This document shows positions 41,001-47,000 of a stretch of 64,000 bases of DNA, in pieces. Positions within the stretch are counted from its first letter, which is position 1, and each line of letters begins with the position of its first letter. The notes under the pieces were generated by a model. The model had not been told where the DNA came from, did no database searches, and saw only the letters and a list, made by a program, of their open reading frames with translations. This stretch comes from Branchiostoma floridae (lineage: Eukaryota; Chordata; Leptocardii; Amphioxiformes; Branchiostomatidae). The stretch lies in NCBI RefSeq assembly GCF_000003815.2, contig NC_049992.1, positions 3,519,703-3,583,702 of the forward strand. Reading direction: 5' to 3'. A program made the translations under genes and the position numbers.

Positions 41001-44000
41001 ATAATGTCTTGCCACATTCCTTTGTTTTCTGCAGACTTTCCTTCTCGTGTCGTGGCCGGGTAACGAGGCGGTAGATAGGAACCTGTACCAGCTGCCGATG
41101 ATCAGCGAGTTCGGAGACGCCGTCGAGGTCAAGGTCAAGAGCATCGTTCCTTTTGATGAATACGAGCGCCAACTGCTGTAAGTCACCGCTTCTTTCAAGA
41201 TGTAAATTTTTACTTTGAAAAAAAGAATCATTGTATTGTTTTCTTTCGAAATCAAATGATCACATACACAACAAGCATGGTCCAAAATATTATGATGAAG
41301 AAAGCAGATATAAGTTTTTATAACAAACCAATAGATACTGACTATCTGATGAACGTAATGATAACAGACTTCAATATGCAAAGAAATACATGTAGGACCA
41401 TTTCCAAAATCATGACCAGCTGCTATCTGCTTTTTGGCGTATCGTATTGCCTGGTTGCCTACCCTTCATCGACGTTTTAATGTTGTTTGTTCAGGAATGG
41501 CCTGCCCAGTCCAGTTCCTGGTATGGTAGTAAGGGACCGTGTTGCCACATCGTCCTGTCGCTATGGCGGCCTGATGGACCCTCTGACGGGCCGCTGCCGC
41601 TGTAACATCGTCTGCACCCGTGAGCGCATCCCCGTGTGCGGGTCCAACGGCAGGGAGTACCCCAACGCCTGCATGCTACGCGCTGACTCGTGCGAGCAAC
41701 AGCAGACCATCGACAAAGTCGGATCACCCCCTTGTGGACGTAGGTTGATTTCTCACTAGATGTTATAGGCTGTTTTGTTGTTATTTACCCCATTTACGTC
41801 CAAAAGATACGTGCAGCCCCAAACGAGCTACCCTTTTCAGGATTTGGACCTTGTTCTCCCAGTCACCAACAAGTCAACAAGACTGAACCAGGAGCTGATC
41901 TGTGAGGCTAGAAGCTGAGCCGCAGGCACATACATGTACATGCCCTTTTATATATTGCTGAATTATGTACACAATATCTGCTAGTCTTCCCCTAAGAAGT
42001 GCTCGAGGCCATTTTACGCCCAATAGATTCAGCCCCAACCGATATGCTCTTCAGAGGATTTGAATTGGGTCTACCAGTTACCAACTAACTTGAACCAGAG
42101 GCTCAACTGTGAGGCCACTACCAGTTGATGAGATACAGATACTTCCATATGGAAGCATAGCTAAATTATGTACCAAATATCGTCTCTCGTACAGCCGAGA
42201 ACAGCGTGATGTACAGCGGTTACCTGTACCAGCTGAACGTCACAGTCCAGGTCACGCCGAGCACGTCAGTCATGGAGTACGGCAAGCAGCTCCGCAGCTC
42301 CTTCAGCGACACCTTACAGGAGCCAGAGGAGGAAATCCTCTACATGCTGATGGTGAGAACAATAAGTGTACTCTTGAAGAGGTTCATCATTCAATTGAAT
42401 ACACTTTATAGAATATTCTTCAAACAGTGACATTTTGAAAGGCTTAAAACGCATAAACCTCCAAATCCTTTATGTCTGTTCAGTACATCTTGTTCGCGGG
42501 GTGACCTGGCCTTGTCTGTTTGTCTGTGCTTCACTACATCTGCGCTGCAGTTTTGTAATATTCTGCTGGGGGCATTTTATATAGTCACTACAATAAAGTT
42601 GGTAATACTTGTAGCGCTCGTCCAAATGCGTGATCGAGAGTTATATAATATTACTTAATATTTCCCTGCTAACTAGCTATATCCATATTTTAACTACAGG
42701 TCAACGGGGAACCCACGTTCCTGATATGTAAGTACAGTCTTTGTAGTGTTACAAACTTGATCTTCTCTTGCGCTTCAAAATAACATATTTATGCTTTAAG
42801 AGCGCCAGATTCTTTTGCAAAATGTGTGATTCCATGTTTGCCTATTATTTGTATTGAACAAAGGATCGTTAATCTTTCTTGCATTTTCAGTCGTGAACGT
42901 CTCCGTGCCAACGACCCTTGACCTGATGATGCACAACTACCTGATGACGTATCCTGAAGACGCAGAAACCGTAACCATGACAACCACGCCGCTTTCGTCC
43001 TATGAAGCGTTCCTGGCGACCACAGTCCTGGTGCAAGAGAAGAAAACGTTAAAACAGTTCGGCGGCATCCGAAGCGGAGACCTGTACCTTGTGGATATGC
43101 ACATCAGAGATACAAGTGAGCAGATAGTGTAATAGGCTAGTGTAATAATTTTGACAACTGTACTTACTTCTTTATTCAAGACGACTGCTGGCCACCTGTG
43201 CCAGGGCTTCCGCAGCAGTATATTCAAATAACTGGATACTACTGAAGGGAGTGAACTTTGTTTTCGGCAAGTCTGGGTGTTCGTCAATTTTTGTTGCTGC
43301 AGTGCAGTTCCTGTATGTTCTGCATGGACCATGGGAGATGGACCATGTCTGCAATGCCTGCCTTATTTTTACCTGAGTCTGTCTGTTTTGTTTTTATCAG
43401 AAAACTTTGCTTCTTTCCCTGCATATCGATGGTCGAACAACTGTCAAAGCGACATACTATGTCTCGTTCAAAATTTTTGGCTTTAATCACAGTTATAATT
43501 TGTACGTTTCCCCAGACCTGAACATGGACAGAATACACTCCGTCATCGCTGATGACGCCAAGGCACTGGCTTCCAACCGACCCTACCCAGAATCCTCCTC
43601 TCTCCTGCATCCCTTCAAGGTCGTGGGCAGTCTCAGGGTCAGTCGTACTTCCTAATAAAAAATGAATTTGCCAGCTTCGGCAACCTGGCTCTACTTTGTA
43701 ATGCAACATTTGATATTCGCAATATATGCAATTACAACCAAAGAACCGAACACTCTAAACTCATATCGGAATCGCCCAATGTAATGTATACATCTGCTGC
43801 CATGCAAACCTAAGTATCTAAAATAGGATTAATTAGGGGGAGTTACTCCCACAGTGAGTAAGCACTAGTCTAACCCATTTTGGCATGTCTGAGAACTGTT
43901 TATCTATAGTTTGGGTGGACTATTATCCAGGGTAAGTCCATATTCAGTCCTCCAATTTCCAGACAATTTCCAGACATATTGTCGGTGAAAAGAGGACTAA

Positions 44001-47000
44001 GGCCCGTGGTAAATCGTTCATAAGGTTACACATGCATGTGTATGTTTGCCAATATCACATATATACTTGTATGTATAAGGTGTTAAACTATGTTTCATGT
44101 TCTAGGATATGATCCTGATGTCAGCCCCCAGTAACGAGTTTATCGACACCCACCTGAACCGCCTGCCGCGCCTTAAACAGTTTGGGGACAGTCTTGAGGT
44201 CACCGTCAGGAGCGTGTCTCTGTTCGACGACATCGAGGAACAAATCATGTGCGTGTCTCAAAATTCGTTTTACGTCTAAGGCCCTTTTTTGATAATTTTC
44301 TCAACTGTGTATGTTGCGTTGCTGTCTTTGGCTTTCAGACTATTACAGATATTGATTATATTTTAGTAATATCAATGGGAATTTTGATTCTATATACATT
44401 ACACTGCTTTATTATAGGTGAAAGTTTATTGGACTATGGTATGCTGATTGTGCTCAAACCTACCAGTTTCTGACATAAATCTACAGATTCAACATGCCAC
44501 AAGAAGAGAAGAATTGTTGTTTACTGCTATATAGCGTATTTTGAATGAAATCAAATTCAAATTTTCAGTTTTCTCGGTAGCCTCGATTAGTAACAAAACA
44601 TTCCCTTTTCGTACTTGATTCATGGTAAGTTTACAAAACTCTACAATGGTAAAACAGTGTTAAAATAAATCATTTTGTTTCCTGAAATGTTCATTTTTTT
44701 ATGTTTGTTTCGTATTTGGTTTAAAGAAACATTTACAATTTACACAAATTAATAATTTCTGTCTCCCGGTCCAGAGAGAGAAACGGCGCGGCGGCCTCCA
44801 TCTCCGCCTCCACGGCGTACGGCGAGCACCAGGTGAGCGGGTACAACAACAACGGCGGCAGGTGCCGCTATGGCGGGACCAGAGACCGGTCCGGGCAGTG
44901 CAAGTGTAGCGAGGTCTGCATCGTGGACTCCGTGGCCGTGTGCGGCTCCGACGGGAAGGAGTACCCGAACCAGTGCGCGTTAGAAGTGCAGGCCTGCAAG
45001 CAGCAGAGGGCCATTGATGTCATCGGCAGCCCACCGTGTGGAGGTACAAATAGAGTCTTATCTCATATTAGTTAGTTTTGAATAAGTTATGACAAGATAG
45101 GCAGTAGAGACAACGATCCCAGCGCCACCACCGTCTGCCCAGTTTGCGTTAGAGGTGCAGGCCTGCAAGCTGCAGAAGGCCATTGATGTTCTTTTGCAGC
45201 CCGCCGTGTGGCGTGTGGAGGTATAATAATGAAGTCTATGGTCTTAAGCTTGGAAATTCTGCTACCTGGGAACAACCGTAACCATAAACCAGTGCAGTTT
45301 CTACCTGCTTTCCTCTGCCAGGACTCTGAGACGACATACAGTTGACCCTCTAAACATCATCACCAAAACCCAGGGAGAGCCATGCGAGTTTATATCCTGT
45401 ACATAACCTTAAAAAACGTAGGGTTTCCAGCGAGGGATTATCAATTGAATCTTGAAAAGTGACCGGGAAAGCATTTGATGTAGGGCTTAATTACTTTATT
45501 TTGTTTTTCCCACCCCAGATATCCAGTACAGCGGGTTCCTCTACCTACTAGAGATCTCAGTCGTCCCCACTGCTGAGTATGACGAAGGCGTGGTTCATAT
45601 CGGACAGACTCTGCAGTACTCCTTCTCAGAGACACTCAAAAACCCACGGGACTCTGTCATACACATGCTCAAGGTACAGAACTCCTACTCTTAGAGACAC
45701 TCAAAATTCTGCCATATGCATGCTCAAGGCGATAGTGTTCGCTGCAATAATTCTGTTTCAAAGTCATATGTTGTAGAATCTGCTTTTTCTTTGTATAAGG
45801 TAGGTCTGGAGAAGCTTGTTATTTTTCTGGCCATGTCCGTTAGTGATATTAACTGTGCTGTAGCAGTGGTGGAAAAGCATGCCAAGTAGATACATGTATA
45901 CGTTTCAGTTACATTTATCCAGTTACAGATGATAAATCCGATATCAGATAATAAACGCGGCATTCTAAAATATATTATCTTTCTTTCACAGGTGGATGCT
46001 GAACCAAAATACCTTATATGTGAGTTTATATTCTAATGCCTAATTAATCAAATGCACACATTGTTGCACATTTTACAGATGTAAATGTGTCTTTCCTACT
46101 TATGATTTTGATATTTAGTGATGTAACTAAGTGATTGCTACTGTATATATTTGAGCATTTATTAACCAGAAAAGTGCAATTGCTCTGTGCGTTTAACAGT
46201 TATGAGGTAAAAAGTTTAGAAAAATCGGTAAATGTAACGTATGATTTCTAATGATTTTCTTGCTATATTCCAGTTTTTCAATATGACGTACTGACGATTA
46301 TGATCTTACAAATTTCTCCCCTAGACGTGAACGTCTCCTCACCTCTGGTCAGCACACTGATGTACAACTAATGGCGGACGAAAAATACAAAAAGAAATTA
46401 TTCTGTGCGTTTTACAATTTATGAGGTATAGGCTTTAGAAAAATCGGCAAATGTCATGTACTTTTGCTACTTGAATATAACGATTATGATTTGACAAATT
46501 TCCCCCAGACGTGAACGTCTCCTCACCCGACATGGTGAGCACACTGTTGTACAACTACTGGCGGACGCAGCCCGAGCTGGCTGCCCGCCTGACGGTCCAC
46601 ACCACCCCGCTAGCGCACTACCACGCCTTCCTGGCCACCACGGGAGGTGTGGACGACATGGACGTGTTGAAGACGTTTGGAGGGAAACAGAGCGAATGGA
46701 TGTTCCACATAGACATCCATGCCAAAGACTCAGGTGGGGAAATGTTACCAAAGATGTAGACAAAATTTGAATCTGTGTTGGCTTTGCTATGTATTTTCCT
46801 TCACATTGTTTTCAGTTATTCCCACATATGAATGAACTTTATTGTACAAGAACCGTACAGGATATGATATATGGCAAAAAAACTACAAAATAGCAACAAT
46901 TGCCATTAGAAACTAATCAATATATGGCATACTACGGTCTAGGAGAAAACAATTAATAGTCTATATGTGGATAAAGTATTGGACATAATTTAAAAGAAGT

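Noticed and set aside
40845..41381. A 178-residue open frame on the minus strand
   Set aside because: It covers exon 5 of module C and flanking introns in antisense and has low-complexity, unconserved sequence.
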